Positions 1-8,481 are shown, counted from the stretch's first letter. The stretch: 17,844 nucleotides of DNA from JANNAT01 sp031422555 (GCA_031422555.1 JANPLZ010000083.1:1-17844); one strand, 5' to 3'. A program made the numbers and translations. The notes: a model not told the origin generated them from the sequence alone.

Positions 1-1
1 C

Positions 2-190
2 GATGTGATCGCCGAAGGGGTGATTGCGGCCGTCAAGGAAGTGGGCCTGAAAGTGCCGCTGGTGGTGCGGCTGGAAGGCACCAACGTAGATCTGGGCAAG
101 GATATCATCCGCAATTCCGGCCTGAACGTGATTGCGGCGGATAATCTGAGTGATGCTGCGCAAAAGATCGTCAAGGCGGTTAAGGGATAG
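2..190 (+). CDS. sucC: Succinyl-CoA synthetase beta subunit, C-terminal end (partial)
   Basis: This is the last 62 codons of a gene that starts before the window. The stretch VVRLEGTNVDLGKDIIRNSG followed by LNVIAADNLSDAAQKIV matches the conserved C-terminus of the ADP/GDP-forming succinyl-CoA ligase beta subunit (CoA-ligase domain). The enzyme converts succinyl-CoA to succinate with phosphorylation of ADP or GDP, in complex with the alpha subunit SucD. The sucD gene lies at 1275-2159, so the two subunits are not adjacent here: two small exported proteins sit between them. After the stop, short inverted repeats occur at 201-214 (GCGGC/GCCGC) and 229-248 (bulged, AGCGGGG with CCCGCGCT). Neither has a T tract, so I do not call a terminator. 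The catalytic core lies outside the window. Confidence 0.93.
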   Translation, partial: DVIAEGVIAAVKEVGLKVPLVVRLEGTNVDLGKDIIRNSGLNVIAADNLSDAAQKIVKAVKG

Positions 191-261
191 TGGGTCAGGC
201 GCGGCTTGCGCCGCCAAACCAGTCGCGCAGCGGGGTAATTCCCGCGCTACCAAGGAAAATC

Positions 262-729
262 ATGCTTCGCCTTATACTCGCCTTCACCCTTCTTGCGACA
301 CCCTCCTTTGCGGACGAAGCCGCGTGGTCTGATGAGGTTGCCAATATTGATCCAGGCACGCGGTTGGCCGCGTTGATCACAGGCTGCACCACCGCCCTGA
401 CCGATCCCGCCGCCGTTACCGCCATCCTTACCGCCGCCAACTGGACCCGCGCTGATGAATTTGACGGCACGGTGGCTTTTCAAACCGCATCGACCGATAT
501 GATCTTCTATCAGGACGCAGGCTTTTGCATGGTGTCGGTCACCGATTTCAACACCGAAACCCTGACCTCTGAGTTGGCCAGCCTTGGCATCACTGCCAGT
601 GGGCAGGACGAGTATGGGTGCGCGCAATTCAAAATGGACGGCACCATTGCCACCCTGACCGGCGGCGGCAATGATCCGGCTTGCGCATCGACATCCGAGG
701 CGGTTTTGCGGTTTGACGCAGCGCCATGA
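262..729 (+). CDS. Small exported hypothetical protein with four cysteines
   Basis: I do not recognise a family for this 155-residue protein. The ATG at 262 is preceded by AAGGAAAA and begins a classic Sec signal peptide (MLRLILAFTLLATPSFA, predicted cleavage before DEA at residue 18). The open frame extends upstream to a GTG at 190, but that would bury the signal peptide, so I reject it. The mature part is acidic and has four cysteines (C42, C89, C120, C141), consistent with two disulfides in a periplasmic fold. It overlaps the next gene by four bases (ATGA at 726-729), so the two exported proteins are probably translationally coupled. It lies between sucC and sucD, but nothing in the sequence links it to the TCA cycle. 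Real gene: fairly sure. Function: unknown. Confidence 0.8.
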   Translation: MLRLILAFTLLATPSFADEAAWSDEVANIDPGTRLAALITGCTTALTDPAAVTAILTAANWTRADEFDGTVAFQTASTDMIFYQDAGFCMVSVTDFNTETLTSELASLGITASGQDEYGCAQFKMDGTIATLTGGGNDPACASTSEAVLRFDAAP

Positions 730-1217
730 TACGCCGTGTGATCATAGCCGCCGCAGTCTTGGCCACCCTGCCCGCCACCGCGCAGTCCGAAACACTGGAC
801 GACGCCGATGTGACCTTTCACAGCTATGAAGTGACAGGTGAATCCTTGGCCGAGATTGAAGACGCGATGGGCCGGGACGGGCCGCGCGGGTTTTGGGCCT
901 TTACAACTTGGAACGTCACCTGGACGGCCGATTGCGAAACATCGGTTTCCGGCGACATCACCTTGCCCGAACTGGCAGAAGATGCCGATCTGACCGACGA
1001 AGACATCGCCGAATTTGACCGCATGGCCGAGGCATTGCTGGCCCATGAACTGCAGCACGTCGATTTCGGCATCGCTTTTGCCGCCGACGTGGCAGATCAG
1101 GGCTGCCCGGCCAATTCTGATGAGATTTTGCAGCCCTATCTGCAAGACGAACGCGACTTTGATGCCGAAACCGAACACGGCTATTTGCAAGGCGTTTCAC
1201 TGAATACCGACGAATAA
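726..1217 (+). CDS. Predicted exported DUF922-type zinc protease
   Basis: This 163-residue protein starts with a signal peptide (MIRRVIIAAAVLATLPATAQS). It carries HELQH at residues 107-111, an HExxH zinc motif, in a context (LLAHELQHVDFG) typical of the DUF922 family of predicted secreted zinc-dependent proteases. The C-terminal DFDAETEHGYLQG (about 144-156) matches the second conserved block of that family, with H151 a possible further ligand. C70 and C127 could form a disulfide. The start overlaps the stop of the previous exported protein, so the pair is probably co-translated. Substrate is unknown; a periplasmic location is inferred from the signal peptide. Family assignment rests on motif recognition, not a profile search. 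Confidence 0.82.
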   Translation: MIRRVIIAAAVLATLPATAQSETLDDADVTFHSYEVTGESLAEIEDAMGRDGPRGFWAFTTWNVTWTADCETSVSGDITLPELAEDADLTDEDIAEFDRMAEALLAHELQHVDFGIAFAADVADQGCPANSDEILQPYLQDERDFDAETEHGYLQGVSLNTDE

Positions 1218-1274
1218 ACCGATGGTTGCGGCACCCTGCCCGTGACCAACCCGCGCAAAAGTTAGGAAGACCCC

Positions 1275-2159
1275 ATGTCCGTTCTTGTCAATTCCAACAC
1301 CCGTGTGATCTGCCAGGGTTTTACTGGCAGCCAGGGCACGTTCCATTCGGAACAGGCCATCGCCTATGGCACCAAAATGGTCGGTGGGGTGACGCCCGGC
1401 AAGGGCGGCGAGGTGCATCTGAACCTGCCAGTGTTCAATTCGGTGCATGAGGCGCGGGCCGCAACCCACGCCAATGCCACGGTTATTTATGTGCCGCCGC
1501 CCTTTGCTGCTGACAGTATTCTTGAGGCGATTGATGCCGAGTTAGAGCTGATCATCTGCATCACCGAAGGCATCCCGGTGCTGGATATGATGAAGGTCAA
1601 ACGCGCGTTGATCAATTCCAAATCACGGCTGATCGGCCCGAACTGCCCCGGCGTGATCACGCCGGGTGAATGCAAGATCGGCATCATGCCGGGGCACATT
1701 CACAAACGCGGCTCGGTCGGCGTGGTGTCGCGGTCTGGCACCTTGACCTATGAGGCGGTCAAGCAGACATCGGATCTGGGCCTTGGCCAGTCGACGGCGG
1801 TGGGCATTGGTGGCGATCCGATCAAGGGCAGCGAACATATTGATATTCTGGAAATGTTTCTGGCCGATCCGGAAACCCATTCGATCATCATGATCGGCGA
1901 AATCGGTGGTGCCGCCGAAGAGGACGCCGCACAGTTTCTGGCGGATGAGCGTAAAGCCGGCCGCTGGAAACCCACCGCGGGCTTTATCGCTGGCCGCACC
2001 GCCCCTGCAGGCCGTCGCATGGGCCACGCAGGCGCGATTGTATCCGGCGGCAAGGGCGACGCGGAGAGCAAGATCGAGGCAATGAAGCGCGCAGGCATCG
2101 TGGTGGCGGACAGCCCGGCGACGTTGGGCGAGGCCGTGATGGCGGCGATTGCAAAATAA
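1275..2159 (+). CDS. sucD: Succinyl-CoA synthetase alpha subunit
   Basis: At 294 residues it has the usual family length. It forms succinyl-CoA ligase with SucC and carries the phosphorylated histidine. Visible motifs: the CoA-binding Rossmann start (VICQGFTGSQGTFHSEQA, residues 11-28), CITEGIP (95-101), GPNCPG (121-126), GHIHKRGSVGVVSRSGTLTYE (from 140), and the active-site region AGRTAPAGRRMGHAGAI (239-255), with H251 as the likely phosphohistidine. The ATG at 1275 has a good Shine-Dalgarno (AGGAAG at about 1264-1269). It is separated from sucC by two unrelated exported-protein genes, and from sucA by 65 bp holding a G/C-rich palindrome. No key residue appears to be missing. Confidence 0.97.
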   Translation: MSVLVNSNTRVICQGFTGSQGTFHSEQAIAYGTKMVGGVTPGKGGEVHLNLPVFNSVHEARAATHANATVIYVPPPFAADSILEAIDAELELIICITEGIPVLDMMKVKRALINSKSRLIGPNCPGVITPGECKIGIMPGHIHKRGSVGVVSRSGTLTYEAVKQTSDLGLGQSTAVGIGGDPIKGSEHIDILEMFLADPETHSIIMIGEIGGAAEEDAAQFLADERKAGRWKPTAGFIAGRTAPAGRRMGHAGAIVSGGKGDAESKIEAMKRAGIVVADSPATLGEAVMAAIAK

Positions 2160-2168
2160 TACCGGAAC

Positions 2169-2189
2169 GCCCCGGGCTTGATCCGGGGC
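2169..2189. repeat. GC-rich palindrome between sucD and sucA (dispersed-repeat type)
   Basis: A perfect 7-bp inverted repeat (GCCCCGG / CCGGGGC) with loop GCTTGAT. The core CCCGGGCTTGATCCGGGG resembles a short palindromic element that, from memory, is scattered between genes in many alphaproteobacteria. It is flanked by two direct copies of GGAACGC (2164-2170 and 2202-2208). It lacks a T tract, so it is more likely a REP-like element or an mRNA-stabilising hairpin between sucD and sucA than a terminator. Confidence 0.6.
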
Positions 2190-2224
2190 CCCACCCACCA
2201 TGGAACGCTTTGTAAGGCACCCAA

Positions 2225-5179
2225 ATGACCGAACAATCCCCAAATTCGCAATTCCACGCCTCGTCTTTCCTGCAAGGCGCCAACGCCGATTACATCGACC
2301 AACTGGCGGCCAAATACGCCACCGATCCCACATCGGTTGATGCGCAATGGGCTGATTTCTTTCGATCCTTGGGCGAAGACGAGATGGACACCAAACGCGC
2401 CGCCGCTGGCCCGTCTTGGGCGCGTGCCGATTGGCCGCCTGCGCCGTCCGATGATCTGACAGCGGCGATGACCGGCGAATGGCCTGCCATCCCGGATGCC
2501 AAAGGGGCGGGCAAAAAGATCACTGAGAAGGCCGCCGAGGCGGGCGTGGCGCTGACCGATGCGCAAATTCAGCGCGCGGTTCTGGACAGCATCCGCGCCA
2601 TCATGATCATCCGCGCCTATCGTATTCGCGGCCACCTTGCCGCCGATCTTGATCCTTTGGGCATCACGGAACGCGGCAATCACCCCGAGCTTGACCCTGA
2701 ATCCTACGGCTTTACCGACGCCGACATGGATCGCCCGATCTTTATCGACAAGGTTCTGGGGCTGGAACATGCGTCGATGCGCCAGATCATCGAGATTGTG
2801 AAACGCACCTATTGCGGCACGTTCGCTCTGCAATACATGCATATTTCCGACCCCGAACAGGCGACCTGGCTGAAAGAGCGGATTGAGGGGTATGGCAAGG
2901 AAATCGCCTTCACGCGAGAGGGGCGCCGCGCCATTCTGAACAAGCTGGTCGAGGCGGAGGGATACGAGAAATTCCTGCATGTCAAATACATGGGCACCAA
3001 ACGGTTCGGTCTGGACGGCGGTGAATCGCTGATCCCGGCGATGGAGCAGATCATCAAACGCGGCGGCAGTCTGGGCGTAAAGGATATCGTGATCGGCATG
3101 CCGCACCGGGGGCGTCTTTCCGTGCTGGCCAATGTGATGATGAAACCCTACCGCGCGATTTTCAACGAATTTCAGGGCGGCAGTTTCAAGCCCGAAGATG
3201 TGGGCGGATCGGGCGATGTGAAATATCATCTGGGCGCGTCCAGCGACCGCACCTTTGATGGCAACACGGTTCACCTTTCGCTAACGGCCAACCCCAGCCA
3301 TCTTGAGGCCGTGAATCCGGTGGTTCTGGGCAAGGTCCGCGCCAAACAGGATCAGTTGAACGACACCGACCGCCATCAGGTGCTGCCGATTTTGCTGCAC
3401 GGCGATGCGGCCTTTGCGGGGCAAGGCGTGGTTGCCGAATGCTTTGGCCTGTCGGGATTGAAAGGCCACCGCACGGGGGGCACCTTGCATATCGTGGTGA
3501 ACAACCAGATCGGTTTTACCACGGCACCGTCTTACAGCCGCTCCAGCCCCTACCCCACCGACATCGCCCTGATGGTCGAAGCGCCGATTTTCCACGTCAA
3601 CGGCGATGATCCCGAAGCCGTGGTGCATGCCGCCAAAGTGGCCATCGAATTTCGCCAGACCTTCCACAAAGACGTGGTGTTGGACATCTTCTGTTATCGC
3701 CGCTTTGGCCATAACGAAGGCGACGAGCCGATGTTCACCAACCCCGCGATGTATACCCGCATCCGCCGCCAAAAGACGACATTGCAGATCTATACCGAAC
3801 GCCTTGTCGCCGACGGGCTGATCCCCGAGGGCGAGATCGAGGATATGAAGGCGGCATTCCAAGCCAAACTGAACGAAGAGTTCGAGGTCGGCAAAGATTA
3901 CAAACCCAACAAGGCCGATTGGCTGGATGGGCGTTGGAAGTCGATGAACACCAAGGATCTGGAAAACTATCAGCGCGGCGAGACGTGGATCAAAGCCGAG
4001 ACCATGGCCGAGGTCGGGGCAGCCCTGGTGCGCGCGCCCGAAGGGTTCGATTTACACAAAACCGTGGTCCGCCAGTTGGATGCCAAAGCCAAAATGTTCG
4101 AAACTGGCAAGGGCTTTGATTGGGCCACGGCCGAGGCGCTGGCGTTTGGCTCGCTTGCCACCGAAGGATTTGCCGTGCGCTTGTCGGGTCAGGATTGCAC
4201 CCGCGGCACGTTTAGCCAACGCCATTCGGCGTTTGTCGATCAAACCACCGAAGAACGCCATTACCCGCTGAACCACATCCGGGCGGGGCAAGCGCGATAC
4301 GAGGTGATCGATTCCATGCTGTCGGAATACGCGGTGCTGGGGTTTGAATACGGCTATTCGCTTTCGGAACCCAACGCGCTGACGATGTGGGAAGCGCAGT
4401 TTGGCGATTTTGCCAATGGCGCGCAGATCATGTTTGATCAGTTTGTAAACTCGGGCGAATCGAAGTGGCTGCGGATGTCGGGCCTTGTGTGCCTGCTGCC
4501 GCATGGCATGGAAGGTCAGGGGCCGGAACATTCGTCTGCCCGGCTGGAACGGTTTTTGCAAATGTCGGCGCATGACAACTGGATCGTCGCCAACTGCACC
4601 ACGCCGTCGAATTACTTCCACATCCTGCGCCGCCAGATGCATCGAGATTTCCGCAAACCGCTGATCCTGATGACGCCAAAATCACTGCTGCGCCACCCGA
4701 TGGCGGTGTCAACCGCCGCTGATTTCACCGATGGATCAACCTTCCACCGCGTGTTGTGGGATGACGCCCAGCAGGGCAATTCCGCGCTGATCCTGAAGCC
4801 GGATGCCCAGATCAAACGGGTGATCCTGTGTTCGGGCAAAGTGTATTTTGATCTGTTGGCGGAACGTGATGCCCGCGAACAGACCGACACTTATATCCTG
4901 CGCGTCGAACAGCTTTATCCGACGCCGATGAAATCGCTGGAGGCCGAACTTTCGCGGTTCAAAACCGCCGAAGTGATCTGGTGTCAGGAAGAACCCAAGA
5001 ATCAGGGCGCGTGGTCCTTTATTGAGCCGGAACTGGAAACCGTTCTGGTGAAAATCGGTGCCAAGCAATGCCGGGCGCGCTATGCGGGCCGGGTTGCCAA
5101 TGCCTCGCCTGCCACGGGTCTGGCGTCGCGTCATAAAACCGAACAAGCGGCCCTTGTGGCCGAGGCTTTGGGCGGCTGA
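2225..5179 (+). CDS. sucA: 2-oxoglutarate dehydrogenase E1 component
   Basis: This 984-residue thiamine-diphosphate enzyme decarboxylates 2-oxoglutarate and transfers the succinyl group to the lipoyl arm of SucB. The N-terminal SSFLQGANADYIDQLAAKY (13-31) followed by WADFFRSL (42-49) is the family's E2/E3-docking segment. Conserved blocks are GMPHRGRLSVLANV (291-304), NPSHLEAVNPVV (356-367), HGDAAFAGQGVVAE (392-405, ThDP/Mg site), NNQIGFTT (426-433) and YRRFGHNEGDEP (491-502). The C-terminal transketolase-like half includes LPHGMEGQGPEHSSARLERF and ends with the usual ARYAGRVANASPATG region. The start at 2225 is preceded by a weak AAGG and gives the expected N-terminus. It lies 52 bp upstream of sucB in the same operon. 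Length is normal for an alphaproteobacterial SucA. Confidence 0.98.
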   Translation: MTEQSPNSQFHASSFLQGANADYIDQLAAKYATDPTSVDAQWADFFRSLGEDEMDTKRAAAGPSWARADWPPAPSDDLTAAMTGEWPAIPDAKGAGKKITEKAAEAGVALTDAQIQRAVLDSIRAIMIIRAYRIRGHLAADLDPLGITERGNHPELDPESYGFTDADMDRPIFIDKVLGLEHASMRQIIEIVKRTYCGTFALQYMHISDPEQATWLKERIEGYGKEIAFTREGRRAILNKLVEAEGYEKFLHVKYMGTKRFGLDGGESLIPAMEQIIKRGGSLGVKDIVIGMPHRGRLSVLANVMMKPYRAIFNEFQGGSFKPEDVGGSGDVKYHLGASSDRTFDGNTVHLSLTANPSHLEAVNPVVLGKVRAKQDQLNDTDRHQVLPILLHGDAAFAGQGVVAECFGLSGLKGHRTGGTLHIVVNNQIGFTTAPSYSRSSPYPTDIALMVEAPIFHVNGDDPEAVVHAAKVAIEFRQTFHKDVVLDIFCYRRFGHNEGDEPMFTNPAMYTRIRRQKTTLQIYTERLVADGLIPEGEIEDMKAAFQAKLNEEFEVGKDYKPNKADWLDGRWKSMNTKDLENYQRGETWIKAETMAEVGAALVRAPEGFDLHKTVVRQLDAKAKMFETGKGFDWATAEALAFGSLATEGFAVRLSGQDCTRGTFSQRHSAFVDQTTEERHYPLNHIRAGQARYEVIDSMLSEYAVLGFEYGYSLSEPNALTMWEAQFGDFANGAQIMFDQFVNSGESKWLRMSGLVCLLPHGMEGQGPEHSSARLERFLQMSAHDNWIVANCTTPSNYFHILRRQMHRDFRKPLILMTPKSLLRHPMAVSTAADFTDGSTFHRVLWDDAQQGNSALILKPDAQIKRVILCSGKVYFDLLAERDAREQTDTYILRVEQLYPTPMKSLEAELSRFKTAEVIWCQEEPKNQGAWSFIEPELETVLVKIGAKQCRARYAGRVANASPATGLASRHKTEQAALVAEALGG

Positions 5180-5231
5180 TGCGCCGCCTTGCCCCCAACC
5201 ACCCAAGCGCCGATGCGCAGGAGAGATTGAA

Positions 5232-6443
5232 ATGACCGACGTGATGGTGCCCTCTTTGGGCGAAAGCGTATCCGAAGCCACCGTTTCAACCTGGTTCAAA
5301 AAGCCCGGCGATACGGTGAAGCAAGACGAGATGCTGTGCGAACTGGAAACCGACAAAGTCTCGGTCGAAGTGCCAAGCCCGGTGTCTGGCGTGTTGTCGG
5401 AAATATTGGCCCCGGAAGGCACCACCGTGGCCGCCAACGCCCGGCTGGCGATTGTGACCGAAGGCGCGGTAGGGGCTGTCAAACCCGCCGCCGCCGCCAA
5501 GGCCGACGCCGTTGCAGCCCCCGCACCCGCAGCGCCTGCGCCCATCGTCAAAGACATCGAAAACGCCCCTGCCGCCAAAAAGGCGATGGCCGAGGCAGGG
5601 TTATCACCTGACCAAGTGCAAGGCACCGGCCGCGATGGCCGGGTGATGAAAGAAGACGTCGCGCGCACGGCGGCCGCAGCCCCGATCACCGCCGCCCCCG
5701 CGCCCGCCGCCCTGCCCCGCGCGCCAGTGCCCGCCGGTGATGCCGCCCGCGAAGAGCGGGTAAAAATGACAAGGCTGCGCGCCACCATCGCCCGGCGTCT
5801 GAAAGATGCGCAAAACACCGCCGCCATGCTGACCACCTATAACGAGGTCGATATGTCCGCCGTGATGGACATCCGCGCCACTTATAAGGACGCGTTTGAA
5901 AAGAAACATGGCGTCAAGATGGGTTTCATGGCGTTTTTTGTCACCGCTTGCACCCATGCGCTGAAAGAAATCCCCGAGGTGAACGCCGAAATTGATGGCC
6001 AGGATGTGGTTTACAAAAACTACGTTCATATGGGCGTCGCTGTGGGCACCCCGACGGGTTTGGTGGTGCCGGTGGTGCGCGACGCCGACCAGATGGGTTT
6101 TGCCGCGATTGAACGCAAGATCAACGAATTGGGCGTGCGAGCGCGCGACGGCAAACTGAGCATGGCTGAAATGCAGGGCGGGTCGTTTACCATCTCCAAC
6201 GGTGGCGTCTATGGCAGCCTGATGTCCTCGCCCATCCTGAACCCGCCGCAATCGGGCATTCTTGGCATGCATAAAATCCAGGATCGCCCTGTGGTGATGG
6301 GCGGCCAGATCGTCATCCGACCGATGATGTATCTGGCGCTGTCTTATGATCACCGGGTGGTGGATGGCAAAGGTGCCGTGACTTTCCTTGTGCGGGTGAA
6401 AGAGGCGCTGGAAGATCCGCGGCGGTTGTTGATGGATCTGTAA
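5232..6443 (+). CDS. sucB: 2-oxoglutarate dehydrogenase E2, dihydrolipoyl succinyltransferase
   Basis: A 403-residue E2 that moves the succinyl group from E1 to CoA and forms the core of the complex. Domain order: one lipoyl domain (about 3-76, lipoylated K42 in ETDKVSVEV), an Ala/Pro linker, the peripheral-subunit-binding domain (about 109-145, ending GTGRDGRVMKEDV), a second Ala/Pro linker, and the catalytic domain (about 174-403). The catalytic signature is SYDHRVVDG, with H374 and D378. The ATG at 5232 has a strong AGGAGA Shine-Dalgarno (about 5219-5224). The frame is open further upstream to 5058, but that part overlaps sucA and lacks homology, so I use 5232. A 9-bp hairpin follows the stop. 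Confidence 0.97.
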   Translation: MTDVMVPSLGESVSEATVSTWFKKPGDTVKQDEMLCELETDKVSVEVPSPVSGVLSEILAPEGTTVAANARLAIVTEGAVGAVKPAAAAKADAVAAPAPAAPAPIVKDIENAPAAKKAMAEAGLSPDQVQGTGRDGRVMKEDVARTAAAAPITAAPAPAALPRAPVPAGDAAREERVKMTRLRATIARRLKDAQNTAAMLTTYNEVDMSAVMDIRATYKDAFEKKHGVKMGFMAFFVTACTHALKEIPEVNAEIDGQDVVYKNYVHMGVAVGTPTGLVVPVVRDADQMGFAAIERKINELGVRARDGKLSMAEMQGGSFTISNGGVYGSLMSSPILNPPQSGILGMHKIQDRPVVMGGQIVIRPMMYLALSYDHRVVDGKGAVTFLVRVKEALEDPRRLLMDL

Positions 6444-6458
6444 ACACGGAACCAAATG

Positions 6459-6483
6459 CGGCCCCGGACAAACACCGGGGCCG
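6459..6483 (+). terminator. Perfect 9-bp hairpin after sucB
   Basis: CGGCCCCGG (6459-6467) pairs fully with CCGGGGCCG (6475-6483) around the loop ACAAACA, 15 bases after the sucB stop. There is no U tract, so it may be a weak or factor-assisted terminator, or a 3'-end stabiliser separating suc expression from the glycosyltransferase. Confidence 0.5.
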
Positions 6484-6564
6484 TGCTGGCGCATTGCCCT
6501 GACCACGGATTTCATCCTAGCATCGCCAATCGCCCCCCCTTCCCCAACCCCCCGAGCCACAGAA

Positions 6565-7617
6565 ATGACCAACCCGCCCCCCCGCACCAAACGCGCGATC
6601 ATCGTCTGCATGCGCAATGAAGCGGTGTTTTTGCCCGAGTGGGTGGCCTATCACCGCGCAATAGGCTTTGACCTCGTCTTTGTGGTCACCAACAACTGTC
6701 AGGATGGCACCGATCTGATCGCCGACCGGCTGGCAGAACTGGAACCCCTGATCCACATCCGCAACGTGGTGCCGCCGGGGGTGACCTCGCCACAAACTGC
6801 GGGCCTTGCGCTGGTGCAGGATCACCCAGCGTTGGCCGATGTGGAATGGCTGCTGCATGTTGATGCCGATGAATTTCTGAATGTCTCGGTAGGCAACCGG
6901 ACGGTGAATGATCTGATCGCGGTGGCGGGAAATTCAGACTGTATCGCCCTTGCGTGGCGCTATATGGCCAGCGGCGGGCGCAAAATCTGGGACGGCGGCA
7001 GCCTGATTGCCGAGCAAACCCAAACCCACGACAATGCCGCCGATCAGGTGATGTTTCACAAATCCATGTTCCGACCAGACCAGTTTCGCAAAATCGCCGG
7101 GCACATGCCAAAAGACCCGATCAACCCCGAACCGCGCGTGCGCAACAGCGCGGGTAAAAAGGTGCCATTCCGTGGGATTTTGCACCCGACCAAAGAGACC
7201 TTTTCCGGCGTCAAAGATGATCGCTTTACTTGGGATGTTGCCGATATCCATCATTATTTTGTGCGATCTGAAGACGTGTTCATGCTGAAAAACATTCGCG
7301 GCGATGGCATGGGCTATACCCATTCCAACCACCAGTTGGGATCAAAACTGTGGGCGCAGGCCGAACGCACCACCACGACCGACACCAATATTCAGGCGCA
7401 TTTGCCCGCTGTTCAGGCCCGGCTTGCCGATTACACCGCCGATCCGGTGCTTGGGCCCTTGATGACCGGCGCACAAGCTTGGCTGGATCAGCACCGCAAA
7501 ACCCATCTGACGCCCGAAAATCGTAAAAAATGGGACAACCGCAAACAAATGCAACGCAAACTGGCCAGACAAGCCGCCGCCGCGCAAAGCGCCGCGCCGG
7601 ATCAGGCACAACCATGA
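6565..7617 (+). CDS. Family 2-type glycosyltransferase
   Basis: 350 residues. The N-terminus RAIIVCMRNEAVFLPEWVAY (10-29), then TNNCQDGTD (42-50) and WLLHVDADEFLNV (95-107), is the nucleotide-sugar-binding fold of the PF13704-like glycosyltransferase 2 group. The DxD-type metal motif is at D100-A-D102, followed by E103. No membrane segment or signal peptide is visible, so it is probably cytosolic. The C-terminal 40 residues are rich in K, R, Q and A. The acceptor is unknown; cell-surface polysaccharide is a guess from the family. The Shine-Dalgarno is weak, and the leader (about 6521-6560) is strongly C-rich. The next start lower down would destroy the first beta strand, so I keep 6565. It overlaps the next gene by ATGA. 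It interrupts the usual sucB-lpdA neighbourhood. Confidence 0.85.
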   Translation: MTNPPPRTKRAIIVCMRNEAVFLPEWVAYHRAIGFDLVFVVTNNCQDGTDLIADRLAELEPLIHIRNVVPPGVTSPQTAGLALVQDHPALADVEWLLHVDADEFLNVSVGNRTVNDLIAVAGNSDCIALAWRYMASGGRKIWDGGSLIAEQTQTHDNAADQVMFHKSMFRPDQFRKIAGHMPKDPINPEPRVRNSAGKKVPFRGILHPTKETFSGVKDDRFTWDVADIHHYFVRSEDVFMLKNIRGDGMGYTHSNHQLGSKLWAQAERTTTTDTNIQAHLPAVQARLADYTADPVLGPLMTGAQAWLDQHRKTHLTPENRKKWDNRKQMQRKLARQAAAAQSAAPDQAQP

Positions 7618-8027
7618 TGCGCCCCGTTGCCATTCTGTGCGGCCCGGCACCGTTTGCCTGCGTGATTGCTGTGGCCGCCGCACTGTTTGCAACCGCTGTC
7701 CGTGCCGAACCGATGGCCAATCTCGCGCCCGGCAATTTCGTGAAAATCATCCGCGACTACGACGCAGACACCGACCAATTTATCAACGCCCCGCCAAAAG
7801 GCGAAGCCGACGCCTGTTTTCAAATCACAGCGATCACGGATCAGGGCGTGCAGATGGTATTGGTCGCAGGCCTTTACCACCCGTGGTGGAGCGACGCGCC
7901 CATTTTGCCCGGCGCAACGGACACTTGGTCAAATTCGCCTGGCTATCTGGAAAACCGCCCCGATGCGGCCCCACTTGACCTTATCCGACAGATCTTCCTT
8001 GGTGTTGATGGCTGCCCGGCAGCCTGA
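7614..8027 (+). CDS. Small exported hypothetical protein
   Basis: I recognise no family in this 137-residue product. The start is at the ATG at 7614 (or 7617), overlapping the glycosyltransferase stop by four bases, which indicates translational coupling. The N-terminus has a hydrophobic export signal (about residues 5-31, ending ATAVRA before EPMAN). The mature region has two cysteines (in EADACFQ and near the end in DGCPAA) that could form a disulfide, and is rich in aromatic and acidic residues (YHPWWSDAP). The frame is open upstream to 7530, but that part lies inside the glycosyltransferase and has no signal sequence. Gene call: likely. Function: unknown. Confidence 0.7.
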   Translation: MMRPVAILCGPAPFACVIAVAAALFATAVRAEPMANLAPGNFVKIIRDYDADTDQFINAPPKGEADACFQITAITDQGVQMVLVAGLYHPWWSDAPILPGATDTWSNSPGYLENRPDAAPLDLIRQIFLGVDGCPAA

Positions 8028-8058
8028 TCCGCCCCAAACTGTGACTGGACCCTTACCG

Positions 8059-8454
8059 ATGACCCCCGAATTAACCGTTCTCGCACTGGCAGCCCTGCTG
8101 CAAGCCGCACAGTTTGTGGTGTTTGCCATGCCCGCCAATGTGGAACTGACGCCGAAATATACCACCGGCCCGCGCGATACCGCGCCCCCCCGACCGTTGT
8201 CGAAAACCACCGCCCGGTTGCAGCGCGCGTTGAACAATCATTTCGAAGGCCTGATCTTGTTCACCATCGCGGTGGTCGTCGTCACGTTGGGGCAGCAATC
8301 TACCCAGCTTACGCAATACGCCGCCTACACGTATCTTGGCGCGCGGGTGGCTTATGTGCCCGCCTATGCCTTCGGGCTTAGCCCTTGGCGATCGGCGATC
8401 TGGGCGCTAGGTTTTGGCGCGACGGTCGTTATGCTGCTTGCGGCGTTGATCTAA
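8059..8454 (+). CDS. MAPEG family membrane protein
   Basis: A 131-residue integral membrane protein with four predicted helices (about 4-24, 64-78, 86-106 and 112-131). The segment QRALNNHFEGLILFTIAVVV (55-74) matches the MAPEG signature (Asn/Glu-containing loop entering helix 2), and LGARVAYVPAYAFG fits the third helix. MAPEG proteins include glutathione-dependent enzymes, but bacterial members of this short type mostly have no known substrate. The ATG at 8059 begins the first helix directly; the open frame extends to 7963 but overlaps the preceding gene and adds no membrane segment. It lies 31 bp after the small exported protein and 78 bp before lpdA. From memory, MAPEG genes near lpdA are common in Rhodobacteraceae. 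Confidence 0.85.
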   Translation: MTPELTVLALAALLQAAQFVVFAMPANVELTPKYTTGPRDTAPPRPLSKTTARLQRALNNHFEGLILFTIAVVVVTLGQQSTQLTQYAAYTYLGARVAYVPAYAFGLSPWRSAIWALGFGATVVMLLAALI

Positions 8455-8481
8455 CCCTTTCACTTTGGCCCAACTACTCTC

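Noticed and set aside
190..261. Longer N-terminus for the first exported protein, starting at a GTG
   Set aside because: It would place 24 non-conserved residues before a clear signal peptide; the ATG at 262 has a good ribosome site.
1748..3274. 508-codon open frame on the minus strand opposite sucD and sucA
   Set aside because: It is a shadow of two highly conserved genes in GC-rich DNA, has no recognisable domain and spans the sucD-sucA gap.
5604..6617. 337-codon open frame on the minus strand opposite sucB
   Set aside because: Histidine- and glycine-rich low-information translation, antisense to the conserved SucB catalytic domain.
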